A stretch of 55,750 bases of DNA from Actinomycetota bacterium (GTDB lineage Bacteria; Actinomycetota; Actinomycetes; Streptosporangiales; Streptosporangiaceae): contig DAHVDE010000021.1 in assembly GCA_027313705.1 (NCBI GenBank), positions 1-55,750 of the forward strand. Direction: 5' to 3'. Position 1 is the stretch's first letter; each line of letters begins with the position of its first letter. A program made the position numbers and the translations under genes. Below are positions 32,696 through 42,593 of the stretch, in pieces. Under the pieces are notes generated by a model. The model did not search any database, was not told where the DNA came from, and saw only the letters and a list, made by a program, of their open reading frames with translations.

Positions 32696-34570
32696 ATGAC
32701 ACGTCGTTCCCAGCGAATTGCCGTCATGGCGATAGCTAGTCTGGCCGCGGCCGGACTAGCCGCCTGCAGCAGTTCGTCCAACAGCTCAGGGGGCTCGTCT
32801 AACTCGGCTAATACGCCGGTTAAGGGCGGGGTTCTTAGGCTGGTGGCCGCTTCTGGGCCTGACCACATCGACACTGTTCCCGCGTACTACACCGCGGACT
32901 ACATCCTCGAGCGTGCCTACACCAGGCAGCTGCTGAGCTACCCCACCGTTGTTGACCCCACCCTTACCTCGTCCGGCTGGACGAAGGACACCACTCCGGT
33001 CGCGGACATCGCGACTGTGGTGCCGACCACGGCCAATGGCGGTATTACCGACGGCGGCCTGACCTACACCTTCCACATCAAGCCGGGCGTCAACTGGAAC
33101 ACGACCCCAGCGCGCCAGGTAACCGCTGAGGACTTCATCCGCGAATTCAAGGCCTTCTGCAACCCAGCACCAGGCGGCTTCGTCGGAAACCTCAACTACT
33201 ACAGCTCCACGATCAAGGGGCTGACCCAGTACTGCAACCAGGAGACCGCCTACTTCGCCAACGCGAAGAAGCACCCGGTCACCGCGGCTGACGTCGCCGG
33301 GTTCCAGAACTCGCACACCATCCCCGGCATCGTCGCAGTCAACAGCTCGACGCTGCAGTTCCACCTGATCCAGCCGGCTAGCGACTTCCTGTACATGCTC
33401 GCCATGCCGTTCGCGTCTGCCCGTCCGGTCGAGTACGACTCGTACCTGCCGAACAGCCTGCAGCTCGACCAGCACACCATCTCTGATGGCCCGTACCAGA
33501 TCAGCTCATACATTCCAGGCAAGTCCATCACCATGGTGAAGAACCCAGCCTGGAAGCAGTCGACTGACCCGATACGCCACCAGTACGTCAGCGAGATCAC
33601 CCTCACCGACGGTGTCACCTCGGCCCAGACGCAGCTGAACGAAATGCAAGCCGGTCAGTACGACATGTCCGACGACACTGGTCTCGAGCCGACCGCGATG
33701 CCGCAACTGATCGCCAGCAAGGACCCGAAGTTCAACATCTGGCCGTGGACCTCGACTCTGCCTTACGTGGTGTTCAACCTGCGCAGCCCGAACGAGGGCG
33801 GCGCGGCTGGCAAGCTACTCGTGCGGCAGGCATTCGAGTACGGCATCAACAAGATCGCCGTTCAGCGGGCACTCGGCGGTGCCGAGGCCTACAAGATCAT
33901 CTCCACCGCGATCCCGCCGGGCAACGTCGGCTACCAGCCGTACAACCTGTACCCGGACAACAACGGCGCAGGCAACATCGCGATGTGCAAGAAGGACCTC
34001 ACCAAGGCCGGCTACCCGCACGGCGTGGCGATGACCTACCTGTACGCGAACGACTCGGTGAACACCAGGGTCGAGGCTGCGATCGCGGCTAGCCTGGCGC
34101 CATGTGGCATCACCCTGAAGGGCAGGCCAGAGCCTGGTTCAAGCTTCTTCGTTGACCTCGGCAACTCCCCGGTCAACAACAAGCCCGGCACCTGGGACGT
34201 CGGCCAGCCAGGCTGGATCCCCGACTGGTTCGGCCCGAACGGACGCACCATCATCGACCCGCTGTTCAGGACTCGCTGCGTGGTCAACACCAACAACTAC
34301 GGCTGCTACAACAGCCCGGCACTCGACAAGCTGATCACCGAGGCCGAGACCGCGCAGAACCTGGCGCTGGCAGCCAGGCTCTGGCACCAGGCGGACGTGA
34401 ACGTTATGTCGAACGCGGTCATCGTGCCGCTGTGTGACGGTCTCGCTCCGTTCTACTCGAGCAAGCGCGTCGAGAATGTGGCCCCGGGCTCGACCGCGGT
34501 CATCTACCAGCCGAACATCGGCGGTCCCGACATCACCAACGTCTGGATCAACCCGAAGGCTGGCTCGTAA
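32696..34570 (+). CDS. Peptide/nickel-type ABC substrate-binding lipoprotein
   Basis: 624 aa. It has a signal peptide with lipobox LAACSSS and a large family 5 (SBP_bac_5) solute-binding body: GGLTYTFHIKPGVNW, TAEDFIREFKAF, TLQFHLIQPASDFLYML, ISDGPYQISSY, YVVFNLRSPN. It captures oligopeptides or related ligands outside the membrane for the permease encoded downstream. ATG 32696 has AAGGAG upstream and is preferred over an earlier frame start at 32669. It is separated from the ATPase genes by a hairpin, as often seen when binding protein is made in excess. Confidence 0.92.
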   Translation: MTRRSQRIAVMAIASLAAAGLAACSSSSNSSGGSSNSANTPVKGGVLRLVAASGPDHIDTVPAYYTADYILERAYTRQLLSYPTVVDPTLTSSGWTKDTTPVADIATVVPTTANGGITDGGLTYTFHIKPGVNWNTTPARQVTAEDFIREFKAFCNPAPGGFVGNLNYYSSTIKGLTQYCNQETAYFANAKKHPVTAADVAGFQNSHTIPGIVAVNSSTLQFHLIQPASDFLYMLAMPFASARPVEYDSYLPNSLQLDQHTISDGPYQISSYIPGKSITMVKNPAWKQSTDPIRHQYVSEITLTDGVTSAQTQLNEMQAGQYDMSDDTGLEPTAMPQLIASKDPKFNIWPWTSTLPYVVFNLRSPNEGGAAGKLLVRQAFEYGINKIAVQRALGGAEAYKIISTAIPPGNVGYQPYNLYPDNNGAGNIAMCKKDLTKAGYPHGVAMTYLYANDSVNTRVEAAIAASLAPCGITLKGRPEPGSSFFVDLGNSPVNNKPGTWDVGQPGWIPDWFGPNGRTIIDPLFRTRCVVNTNNYGCYNSPALDKLITEAETAQNLALAARLWHQADVNVMSNAVIVPLCDGLAPFYSSKRVENVAPGSTAVIYQPNIGGPDITNVWINPKAGS

Positions 34571-34582
34571 GTAACCGGCGAT

Positions 34583-34625
34583 GTGGGTCCGGTCGGGTGT
34601 GCGAAAGCTCCCCGGCCGGACCCAC
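34583..34625 (+). terminator. Attenuator-like hairpin after the binding-protein gene
   Basis: A 15-bp stem GTGGGTCCGGTCGGG / CCCGGCCGGACCCAC (one G-U pair) with a 13-nt loop and no U-run. It lies between the binding-protein gene and the rest of its operon; partial termination would favour binding-protein expression. Confidence 0.65.
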
Positions 34626-34766
34626 GGCCATGTAACTCGAGTACTCTTCGTTCTCTTCGTTACGCATACTCTCAGTTATCATCTATATCGGGTGGCCGGT
34701 CCTGTTTGCGCTGCCAGAACCCGCTGAGACGGGCTCAGTCGCGGCGGTCAACCTGTGGAGGGACAT

Positions 34767-35861
34767 ATGAGCCTGCTCGAGGTGACCGACCTGCGGGTCA
34801 GTTTCCCGACAGCTGATGGCGTAGTACAAGCCGTACGCGGCGTGTCGTTCAGTGTCGAACGAGGTCAGACGCTCGGGATCGTCGGAGAGTCGGGCAGCGG
34901 CAAGACCGTGCTGACCCAGACCTTGCTCGGACTAACCCCCGGTGGCCAGATCTCTGGTTCCGCCATGTTCGAAGGCAAGAACCTGGTGGGCCTGAGCCCG
35001 CGCGCGATGCAGCGAATCAGGGGCAAGGAGATCTCGGTGATCTTCCAGGACCCGCTGACCAGCTTGCATCCGCTGTACAAGGTGGGCTGGCAGATCTGTG
35101 AGATGATCAGGTCCCACGATAAGTCGGTCACCAAGAAGCAGGCGATAGAACGGGCCGTCGAACTGCTCGGCCACGTCGGCATCCCGCGACCGCGGGAGCG
35201 GGTGAACGACTACCCACACCAGTTCTCAGGCGGCATGCGCCAGCGCGCCATGATCGCGATGGCGATCTCGCTGAGTCCTAAGCTCATCATCGCCGACGAG
35301 CCGACCACGGCTCTCGACGCCACCGTGCAGGCTCAGATTCTCGAACTCCTGCTGCGGCTGCAGCAGGAGTCTGACACCGCGCTGCTGATGATCACCCACG
35401 ACCTCGGCGTTGTCGCCGACATCGCCGATAACGTGCTGGTGATGTACGCGGGCCGGGCGGCGGAGAAGGCATCGAAGCGTGACATCTTCTATCAGCCGCA
35501 CCACCCCTACACAAAGGGGCTGCTTGAGTCGATCCCGCACAGTTCCGCCTCGAACGACCGGCTGAAGCCGATCACGGGGCAGCCGCCCAGCCTCATCACG
35601 CTCCCGCCGGGCTGTGCCTTCCACCCTCGCTGCGCCTACGTGATGGACCGCTGCCTGGTCGAGCAGCCGAACCTGATCCCGGTCGCTGACGCCGGGGAGC
35701 ACAAGTCGGCCTGCTTCTTGCCGACCGCCGCCGTCGGACTGACCGAGGAAGCCGAGGACCTGCGCAAGCAGACCGTCGAGATGGGGCGCCACGCTCAGGC
35801 CGTCAAGGTCGCCGAAGCGATCGCGGCAGCACCGGAATCAGAAGGAAGCGTGATCGCATGA
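34767..35861 (+). CDS. dppD: Oligopeptide ABC transporter ATP-binding protein (DppD/OppD-like)
   Basis: 364 aa. Walker A GESGSGKT, Q-loop FQDPLTSLHP, signature FSGGMRQRAMI, Walker B LIIADEPTTALD, H-loop THDLG, then the C-terminal Opp/Dpp extension with CAFHPRCAYVMDRC. ATG 34767 has GGAGGG 4 nt upstream. Four-base ATGA overlap with the next gene. It pairs with the following ATPase as a heterodimer. Confidence 0.93.
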   Translation: MSLLEVTDLRVSFPTADGVVQAVRGVSFSVERGQTLGIVGESGSGKTVLTQTLLGLTPGGQISGSAMFEGKNLVGLSPRAMQRIRGKEISVIFQDPLTSLHPLYKVGWQICEMIRSHDKSVTKKQAIERAVELLGHVGIPRPRERVNDYPHQFSGGMRQRAMIAMAISLSPKLIIADEPTTALDATVQAQILELLLRLQQESDTALLMITHDLGVVADIADNVLVMYAGRAAEKASKRDIFYQPHHPYTKGLLESIPHSSASNDRLKPITGQPPSLITLPPGCAFHPRCAYVMDRCLVEQPNLIPVADAGEHKSACFLPTAAVGLTEEAEDLRKQTVEMGRHAQAVKVAEAIAAAPESEGSVIA

Positions 35862-36943
35862 CCGACTCGCTCACCTCAAGCACAGGCAGCGTCCCGGCAG
35901 GCTTTGACTCAGGTGATGACACTCTGATCAGGGTAGAAAACCTGGTCAAGCACTTCCCGGTCAAGGGCAGCGGAATGCTGGCCCGCACGGTGGCCCAGGT
36001 TCAGGCCGTCGACGGGGTGTCGCTGACGATTAAGCGCGGCGAGACGCTCGGACTCGTCGGCGAGACCGGGTGCGGCAAGTCCACGCTGGCCAGGTGCATC
36101 GCCGGCCTGATCCCGGCGACTAGCGGTAGTGTCTTCTTCGAAGGGCAGAACATCACGAACCTGCCCAGGCAGCAGATGCGCCCGTACCGCCGCGAGATCC
36201 AGATGATCTTCCAGGACCCTTACGGCGCGCTTAACCCGCGCCGCCGGGTCGGCTCGATCATCGGGGACCCGTTCGCGATCCACAACACCGCGACCGGCGG
36301 CGAGCGCAAGCGCGCGGTGCAGGAACTCATGGAACGGGTCGGCCTGAACCCCGAGCACTTCAACAGGTTCCCCGCCGAGTTCTCCGGCGGGCAGCGCCAG
36401 CGCATCGGAGTGGCCAGGGCGCTGGCCTTGCGACCCAAGCTGATCATCTGCGACGAGCCGGTCTCGGCGCTCGACGTGTCCATCCAGGCTCAGGTGCTCA
36501 ACCTGCTTGCCGACCTCCAGCAGGACTTCGGTCTTTCTTACTTGTTCATCGCTCATGACCTCGAAGTCGTCAGGCATGTCAGTCACTCGGTCACGGTCAT
36601 GTACCTGGGCCGGGTGGCCGAGTCAGGGCCAGGCGACCAGGTCTATGACCACACCAGGCACCCCTACTCGGCCGCGTTGCTTTCCGCCGCGCCAGCGGCC
36701 GACCCGGACGCCGCAGCCGAGCGGCAGCGCATCATCCTGACCGGCGACGTGCCTTCGCCGATCAACCCGCCGATGGGCTGCCGGTTCCACCCCAGGTGCC
36801 CCAAGGCGGAGGACCTCTGCGGCACCACCGAGCCCGTGCTCGAAACTAAGTCAGGAGATCCCAGCACCCACCTCACCGCCTGCCACTTCCCGGTCCAGAC
36901 AGGCGAGCAAATGGCCAGGGTGAGCCGGAGGGAACAGCGATGA
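35858..36943 (+). CDS. dppF: Oligopeptide ABC transporter ATP-binding protein (DppF/OppF-like)
   Basis: 361 aa. Walker A GETGCGKST, FQDPYGALNPRRRVG, signature FSGGQRQRIGVARAL, Walker B LIICDEPVSALD, AHDLE, and the C-terminal CRFHPRCPKAEDLC region. It starts with ATGA overlap after the DppD-like gene and overlaps the permease gene in the same way. Confidence 0.93.
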   Translation: MTDSLTSSTGSVPAGFDSGDDTLIRVENLVKHFPVKGSGMLARTVAQVQAVDGVSLTIKRGETLGLVGETGCGKSTLARCIAGLIPATSGSVFFEGQNITNLPRQQMRPYRREIQMIFQDPYGALNPRRRVGSIIGDPFAIHNTATGGERKRAVQELMERVGLNPEHFNRFPAEFSGGQRQRIGVARALALRPKLIICDEPVSALDVSIQAQVLNLLADLQQDFGLSYLFIAHDLEVVRHVSHSVTVMYLGRVAESGPGDQVYDHTRHPYSAALLSAAPAADPDAAAERQRIILTGDVPSPINPPMGCRFHPRCPKAEDLCGTTEPVLETKSGDPSTHLTACHFPVQTGEQMARVSRREQR

Positions 36944-38010
36944 GTATCACCGAACTCCAGTATCAAGCATCTCAAGCAGAAAGCGCTCCGGTCGCCGCCA
37001 TCGAGGGCCGCAGCCAATGGCAGCTGACCTGGCGGCGGCTGCGCAGCGACAAGGTCGCGGTCGCTTCGATCGTGGTTATCATCCTGGTCATCTTGTTCGC
37101 GGTCGGCGCACCGCTCGTCGCCAAGCTCACCGGGCACCCGGTCGACACCGCGTACACGCTTACCGGCGAGAACAGCTTCGGCAACCCGGTCGGGCCTGGT
37201 ACGCACGGCTTCTGGCTCGGCACCGACGAGATCGGGCGTGACCTGCTGGTCAGGATCGCCTACGGCGCGCGCATCTCGCTCTTCGTCGGCCTGCTCACAA
37301 CGTTGTTCGCCACCGTGTTCGGCGTCACGCTCGGACTGATAGCCGGGTACTTCGGCGGGATCATCGACGCGATCCTGGCCAGGTTCTTCGACGCGGCGCT
37401 CGCATTTCCCTACATCGTCCTCGCCCTGGCGCTTGCCTCGGTCTTCGGCCCGAGCCTGCCGATCGTCATCGGCGTGATCACGTTCTTCTCCTGGGCGGGA
37501 ATTTCCAGGATCGTGCGCGGTCAGACTCTGTCGCTGAAGGAGAAGGAGTACATAGAAGCGGCCAAGTCACTCGGTGCGGGACCTTGGCGGATCATGTTCC
37601 TCGACATCCTGCCCAATCTGCTCGGTCCTGTGCTCGTGCTCGCGACGCTGTACATCCCGGCGGCCGTCACCTTCGAGGCGACCTTGTCCTTCCTCGGCAT
37701 CGGCATTCCTGAGCCGGCCCCGAGCTGGGGCAACATCCTTTCTGAGGCGCAGCCCTTCTATGCCGTCGCCTGGTGGTACGTGGTATTCCCCGCGCTGGCC
37801 CTGCTGATCACCACGTTGGCCTTCAACCTGCTCGGCGACGGGATCAGGGACGCGATCGACCCGAGGACCGAGCGGCTGTTCGCCAGCAGCAAGGCAATGC
37901 GCAAGCGCGGGAAGCGCGCTAATCCCGCGCAGGGCGACCTCGGCCAGCCCATCCTTGTCGGCCCAGATATCGCAGTTAACCAGTCATTCCTGTCCGGCGG
38001 AGAGGTCTGA
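36940..38010 (+). CDS. dppC: Oligopeptide ABC permease (DppC/OppC-like)
   Basis: 356 aa. It has a cytoplasmic N-terminus, one helix (VVIILVILFAVGAPLVA), a periplasmic loop with GTDEIGRDLLVRIAYGARISL, then five helices with the EAA loop EYIEAAKSLGAGPWRIMFLDILPN and the C-terminal TLAFNLLGDGIRDAIDPR. An extra hydrophilic tail of about 50 residues follows the usual end. It forms the translocation pore with the next gene's product. Confidence 0.93.
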   Translation: MSITELQYQASQAESAPVAAIEGRSQWQLTWRRLRSDKVAVASIVVIILVILFAVGAPLVAKLTGHPVDTAYTLTGENSFGNPVGPGTHGFWLGTDEIGRDLLVRIAYGARISLFVGLLTTLFATVFGVTLGLIAGYFGGIIDAILARFFDAALAFPYIVLALALASVFGPSLPIVIGVITFFSWAGISRIVRGQTLSLKEKEYIEAAKSLGAGPWRIMFLDILPNLLGPVLVLATLYIPAAVTFEATLSFLGIGIPEPAPSWGNILSEAQPFYAVAWWYVVFPALALLITTLAFNLLGDGIRDAIDPRTERLFASSKAMRKRGKRANPAQGDLGQPILVGPDIAVNQSFLSGGEV

Positions 38011-38015
38011 GCGCC

Positions 38016-38984
38016 ATGAGTACCGTGCGTTTTCTTATCCGCCGGATCCTTACCGGCATTGTCGTACTCTGGCTGGTAAGCTCGGCCACCTTCTTCTTGT
38101 TCTTTGCGGCGATCCCGGTTCAGGATGTCGCACGTAATCTGGCGGGAAGGGCGGCCTCACCCGCCGTGCTCCAGGAAACCATTAACTATTACGGCCTGGA
38201 AAAGCCCATCCTCGTGCAGTACGGGCATTTCCTCGGCAACCTGGTCCACGGCAACTTCGGCAACTCGTTCTACTACCAGGAGCCGGTCACCACGATCATC
38301 AAGCAGGACCTGCCGGCGACGATCTCCCTGGTCATCGGCGGCACCCTGCTCTGGCTGATCGCCGGGCTCGCGGTCGGCATCTTGTCCGCGACCCGTGCCC
38401 GCAGCCTGTTCGACCGCCTCGCCACCGTCGGCGTGCTAGCCGGGATCTCCGCTCCGACCTTCGTGGTCGGCGAACTGCTGATCCTGATCGTGTACACGCA
38501 GTTGCACCAGCACGGCATCGGGTTCATCGAGACCGGCTATGCGGGGATCACCAGCGGGGTCGGGCCCTGGCTCGGCACCATGATCCTGCCCTGGGTCACG
38601 CTGGCGATCGTCCAGGCGGCCGTCTATACCAGGCTGTCGCGCGGCTCACTGCTCGATACGCTCGGCGAGGACTCCATCAGGACCGCGCGTTCCAAGGGAT
38701 TGTCTGAACGCCGGGTCCTCTATCGTCATGCGGTGCGCTCGGCTATGACCCCGGTCGTGTCGCAGCTTGGCATTGACGTCGGTGGCTTGCTCGGCGGCGT
38801 AGTGGTCGTCGAGTCCGTCTTCGGACTGCACGGTATCGGCCAGCAAGTGGTCACCGCGATCACCAACGGCGACCAGCCCACCGTCATCGCCTTCGTCATC
38901 TTGGCCGCGATGTTCGTGGTCGTCGCCAACATCGTCGTCGACCTGGCCTATTCCGCGCTTGACCCGCGGGTGCGGATCAGCTAG
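38016..38984 (+). CDS. dppB: Oligopeptide ABC permease (DppB/OppB-like)
   Basis: 322 aa with six membrane helices: RFLIRRILTGIVVLWLVSSATFF (N-terminal family signature), a periplasmic loop, and the EAA-type loop TARSKGLSERRVLYRHAVRSAMTPV. It starts 5 nt after the DppC-like stop. The order binding protein - D - F - C - B differs from the common A-B-C-D-F order. It ends just before a strong bidirectional hairpin. Confidence 0.93.
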   Translation: MSTVRFLIRRILTGIVVLWLVSSATFFLFFAAIPVQDVARNLAGRAASPAVLQETINYYGLEKPILVQYGHFLGNLVHGNFGNSFYYQEPVTTIIKQDLPATISLVIGGTLLWLIAGLAVGILSATRARSLFDRLATVGVLAGISAPTFVVGELLILIVYTQLHQHGIGFIETGYAGITSGVGPWLGTMILPWVTLAIVQAAVYTRLSRGSLLDTLGEDSIRTARSKGLSERRVLYRHAVRSAMTPVVSQLGIDVGGLLGGVVVVESVFGLHGIGQQVVTAITNGDQPTVIAFVILAAMFVVVANIVVDLAYSALDPRVRIS

Positions 38985-38996
38985 CACAACCCCATC

Positions 38997-39041
38997 GCAG
39001 GTTAGCCCTGGCCGGATCGATCCCGGCCAGGGCTAACCTGC
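38997..39041. terminator. 19-bp bidirectional hairpin between dppB and menD
   Basis: GCAGGTTAGCCCTGGCCGG and its exact complement (39023-39041) flank a 7-nt loop, with TTTCT following on the plus strand. It serves the converging dpp and men operons; the menD stop codon lies inside its right arm. Confidence 0.88.
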
Positions 39042-40745
39042 TTTCTGGCTGAGAGCGCGGGCCGCCGCCTTCTTCAGGGTCACCCGCAGTGCCGCCTGGA
39101 CCGGGCGGTCGGTCACTACCTCGGCCAGATGAAGGCCGTCAGCGAGCGGCAGGCCGGCCAGGTCAGCCGGGCTCTCCAGCCGCCGGTAGGCCAGGCCGGC
39201 CGCAGCGGCCAGCTTCGCCAGGCTGGCGTGATGCGGGGTACCGAATACCCGCTCGAAGGAGGCGGGGAAAGCTGCCTGCTCGAGCATGGAGAAGATACCG
39301 CCGCCGTCGTTGTTGACCACGACGAGGCACAGGTCGGGGCGAGGCTCGTCCGGGCCGAGCATGAGGCCAGGTGCGTCGTGCAGCAGCGCCAGGTCACCGA
39401 GCAGCGCAACGGCGGGGCCACCGCCGGCCGACTGGTGGGCCAGTGCGGCGCCGATGGCAGCGGAAACCAGGCCGTCGATGCCGCTCGCTCCCCTGCTTGC
39501 CATTACCTTCAGGCCAGGTCTTGACCGCATATGCTGGTCAAGGTCCCTGATCGGCATGCTCGCCGCCGCCCAGAGCAGCGATCCCGCCGGGAGCGCCGCG
39601 GCCAGGTCCCTGGCCAGCCTCGGTTCGCTGAGATCGCCGCCCGCGTCAAGCATCTCGTCGACCGCGGCGCGGGCCTTCGCATCGGCCCGCAACCATGAAC
39701 CGAGCCAGGAACCCTGCCCCTGCTGTGACCCGGGCACCGAGCCTGCACTGCTTCCCGCGAGCCTGAGCCGCCTCGTCACGTCGGTAGCCGTTCTGGCCGG
39801 GTCGGACCAGCGGCCGGGGCCCTGCGTGAGTACCACGTGGCGTTCCGCGCCGCTGGCCAGGAGCAGCGCGGTCTGGCCGCGGGACAGGCCGGGGCGCCCG
39901 GCGCAGACCAGGATGTCAGGGTGGTGGTCGGCGAGGAAGCGCGGGTCGGCGAGCAGGTACTGGTATGCGGAGAGCGCATGCGGGCCGGTGCGAGCGCCAG
40001 AGGAAGGCTCGGCAAGCACCGGCCAGCCTGCCTGCCCGGCCAGGTTAAGCAGCGGCGCCTGGTCATAGTCGCCGTCACCGCATACGATCAGGCCGCGCTC
40101 GGTCCATGGCAGCTCCAGGGTGTCGCCGAAGCTGGTCCAAGGCTGGCGCCCTGGACGGCCTTCAAGCGGCTCTGGCGCAAGGCCGGCCTCGGGGACGAGC
40201 GGGTCGCGGAACGCCACGTTGAGGTGTACCGGGCCGGCCGCTCCCGCGGCGTCACCTCTGGCCAGTCCCCAGGCACGGCAGGCCACCGACCGCCAGTAAC
40301 CTGGCTGCGGCCGTTCTTCCGCCACGCCAAGCTCGCAGAACCAGCGCACGGCCGCTCCGTAGAGCTTCAGCTGGTCGATGGTCTGGTTGGCGCCGGTGCC
40401 GCGCAGTTCTGGCGGCCGGTCAGCGGTGAGCACGAGCAGCGGCACGGCGGACTCGTCCGCTTCGATGACGGCGGCGTGGAAGTGGGCGGCGGCGGTGCCT
40501 GAGGTGCAGATGACGGCGACCGGCTTGCGGCTGACCTTGGCAAGCCCGAGAGCGGTGAAGGCGGCGCTCCGCTCGTCGATTCTGACGCTCAGCCGGACAT
40601 GGCCGAGCGCGGCACGGCGATGGAACTCCATCGCCAGCGGCGCGCTGCGGGAACCCGGAGCCAGCACGACCTCGCCAAGACCGCACCTGAGCAGTTCGTC
40701 GGCAAGCGTGGCGGCCAGCGTCGCGGCGGGATTCACGCCGGTCAC
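39033..40745 (-). CDS. menD: SEPHCHC synthase
   Basis: 570 aa ThDP enzyme joining 2-oxoglutarate-derived succinic semialdehyde to isochorismate. Blocks: VLAPGSRSAPLA, RIDERSAAFTALGLAK (ThDP-activating Glu region), CTSGTAAAHFHAAVIEA, LTADRPPELRGTGANQTIDQ, and the Mg/ThDP motif GDLALLHD ... VVVNNDGGGIFSML. GTG 40745 overlaps the menC stop as GTGA, which sets the start. The middle domain has a small low-complexity stretch (SSAGSVPGSQQGQGS). Last gene of menB-menC-menD. Confidence 0.95.
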   Translation of the reverse strand: MTGVNPAATLAATLADELLRCGLGEVVLAPGSRSAPLAMEFHRRAALGHVRLSVRIDERSAAFTALGLAKVSRKPVAVICTSGTAAAHFHAAVIEADESAVPLLVLTADRPPELRGTGANQTIDQLKLYGAAVRWFCELGVAEERPQPGYWRSVACRAWGLARGDAAGAAGPVHLNVAFRDPLVPEAGLAPEPLEGRPGRQPWTSFGDTLELPWTERGLIVCGDGDYDQAPLLNLAGQAGWPVLAEPSSGARTGPHALSAYQYLLADPRFLADHHPDILVCAGRPGLSRGQTALLLASGAERHVVLTQGPGRWSDPARTATDVTRRLRLAGSSAGSVPGSQQGQGSWLGSWLRADAKARAAVDEMLDAGGDLSEPRLARDLAAALPAGSLLWAAASMPIRDLDQHMRSRPGLKVMASRGASGIDGLVSAAIGAALAHQSAGGGPAVALLGDLALLHDAPGLMLGPDEPRPDLCLVVVNNDGGGIFSMLEQAAFPASFERVFGTPHHASLAKLAAAAGLAYRRLESPADLAGLPLADGLHLAEVVTDRPVQAALRVTLKKAAARALSQKAG

Positions 40746-41716
40746 AGGAACTCGGCCGCAGCCAGTGCCCGCTCGCGCCAGGGCGAAGGGTCCGACTCCC
40801 ACTGGTTCGCTGACTCCAGATCGACCTGCGCCGAGCGAACGGGAAGCGTGCCGTCGACCGCAACCAGGGGATCAGCGGTCACGTCGCCGGTCAGCAGGCT
40901 CATGGTCGCGAGGCCGCAGTCGTAGTCAAGCTCTCCGAGCGCCGCAGCCAGCGCCACCCCGGCGGCCAGCCCGACCGAGGATTCCACCGCGCTCGACACG
41001 ACCGCAGGCAGGCCGCACGCCTGCACCACCTTGAGCGCAGCGCGGACGCCACCGAGCGGGGCAACCTTGATCACCACGATGTCGGCGGCACCGGCGGCGG
41101 CGACCTTCAGCGGGTCTGCTGCCTTTCTGATCGACTCGTCGGCAGCAAGCGGGACGCCGACTCGCTTGCGAAGCGCGGCAAGCTCGGCCAGGGTCGGGCA
41201 AGGCTGCTCGGCGTACTCAAGGCCGAACTCGGCGAGCCTGGTGAGCATGCTGGCCGCGTGGTCAACGTCCCAGCCGCCGTTGGCGTCTACCCTGATCCGG
41301 CCGGCCGGGCCGATCGCCTCCCTGACGGCCTCGACTCGCGCTAGATCGTCGGCGTCAGACTGGCCGTGCTCCGCGACCTTGACCTTGGCGGTGCGGCAAC
41401 CCGAGCGCGCCACGATGTCATGTGCCGCCCTCGGGTCAACCGCTGGCACGGTCACGTTCACGGGGACGGCTGAGCGCACCGGGCGGGGCCAGCCGACCGT
41501 CGCCGCTTCGATCGCGCTGGCCAGCCATCTCGAGCTCTCCGCCGGGCCGTACTCGGCGAACGGCGAGAACTCGCCCCAGCCCGCAGGTCCCTCGATCAGT
41601 GCCCCCTCGCGTACCGTGATGCCCCTGAAACGGGTCTTCATCGGGATCGCGTACGCGCGCAGGGTAGGCAGCAACTCGGCCAGCGTTTCTCGCGCGCCTG
41701 CGCCTGCGCCTGTCAC
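40742..41716 (-). CDS. menC: o-Succinylbenzoate synthase
   Basis: 324 aa enolase-superfamily enzyme that dehydrates SHCHC. The KxK motif AKVKVAE, metal ligands in [16 protein letters not shown] and LAADES, and the second lysine in VIKVAPLGG are all present. It starts at GTG 41716, sharing GTGA with the menB stop, and shares GTGA with menD. All three genes are therefore coupled. Confidence 0.93.
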   Translation of the reverse strand: MTGAGAGARETLAELLPTLRAYAIPMKTRFRGITVREGALIEGPAGWGEFSPFAEYGPAESSRWLASAIEAATVGWPRPVRSAVPVNVTVPAVDPRAAHDIVARSGCRTAKVKVAEHGQSDADDLARVEAVREAIGPAGRIRVDANGGWDVDHAASMLTRLAEFGLEYAEQPCPTLAELAALRKRVGVPLAADESIRKAADPLKVAAAGAADIVVIKVAPLGGVRAALKVVQACGLPAVVSSAVESSVGLAAGVALAAALGELDYDCGLATMSLLTGDVTADPLVAVDGTLPVRSAQVDLESANQWESDPSPWRERALAAAEFL

Positions 41717-42543
41717 GGGCGGTGCGGGAACCTGGTGAAGTCGGGCTTGCGCTTGCCCACGTAGGCGTCCCTGCCTTCCTGCGCTTCCTCGCTCATGTAA
41801 TACAGCAGCGTGGCGTCGCCGGCGAACTGCTGCATTCCCGCCGCACCGTCGGTGACCGCGTTAAGCGCGCCCTTCAGCATGCGCAGCGCAAGCGGCGACT
41901 TCTCCAGCAGTTCGCGTGCCCACCTGACCGTCTCTTCCTCCAGGTCGGCCAGCGGCACCACGGCGTTCACCAGGCCCATGTCCCGTGCCTCCTGCGCGGT
42001 GTACTGGCGGCAGAGATACCAGATCTCGCGCGCCTTCTTCAGGCCGACCGTGGCCGCGAGCAGCCAGGAGCCGTAACCGCCGTCGAACGAACCTACCTTG
42101 GGGCCGGTCTGCCCGAAGATCGCGTTGTCGGCCGCGATGGTGAGGTCGCAGCAGACGTGCAGCACATGCCCGCCGCCGACCGCATAGCCGGCCACCATCG
42201 CGATGACCGGCTTGGGTGTCCGGCGAATCTGGACCTGAAGGTCGAGCACGTTGAGGCGGCCGACGCCGTGATCATCGACGTAACCGTCGTCACCCCGGAT
42301 CTTCTGGTCGCCGCCTGAGCAGAATGCCCGGTCGCCCGCGCCAGTGAGAATGATCACGCCGATCTCCGGGTCATCCCTGGCCACGTTGAACGCGTGCTGC
42401 AACTCGAACAAGGTCGTGGGGCGGAAAGCGTTACGTACCTGCGGCCGGTTAATGGTGATCTTGGCGATCCCCTCGGCCGCGGCGTAAAGAATGTCGGTGT
42501 ACTCCTCACCAGGAGCCGGTCCTGACGACTGCCAGTCGATCAC
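41713..42543 (-). CDS. menB: 1,4-dihydroxy-2-naphthoyl-CoA synthase
   Basis: 276 aa crotonase-fold enzyme that cyclises o-succinylbenzoyl-CoA. The MenB hallmarks are [55 protein letters not shown] and the C-terminal [14 protein letters not shown]. Gly in the QTG segment points to a MenB that uses exogenous bicarbonate. GTG 42543 has a GGGGGA tract upstream. First gene of the men operon; menE is divergent, about 50 nt away. Confidence 0.95.
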   Translation of the reverse strand: MIDWQSSGPAPGEEYTDILYAAAEGIAKITINRPQVRNAFRPTTLFELQHAFNVARDDPEIGVIILTGAGDRAFCSGGDQKIRGDDGYVDDHGVGRLNVLDLQVQIRRTPKPVIAMVAGYAVGGGHVLHVCCDLTIAADNAIFGQTGPKVGSFDGGYGSWLLAATVGLKKAREIWYLCRQYTAQEARDMGLVNAVVPLADLEEETVRWARELLEKSPLALRMLKGALNAVTDGAAGMQQFAGDATLLYYMSEEAQEGRDAYVGKRKPDFTRFPHRP

Positions 42544-42593
42544 AGTTCCCCCTTGCCCGGGTGTTACGTAATCTGCCGGTTAACCTTACGACC

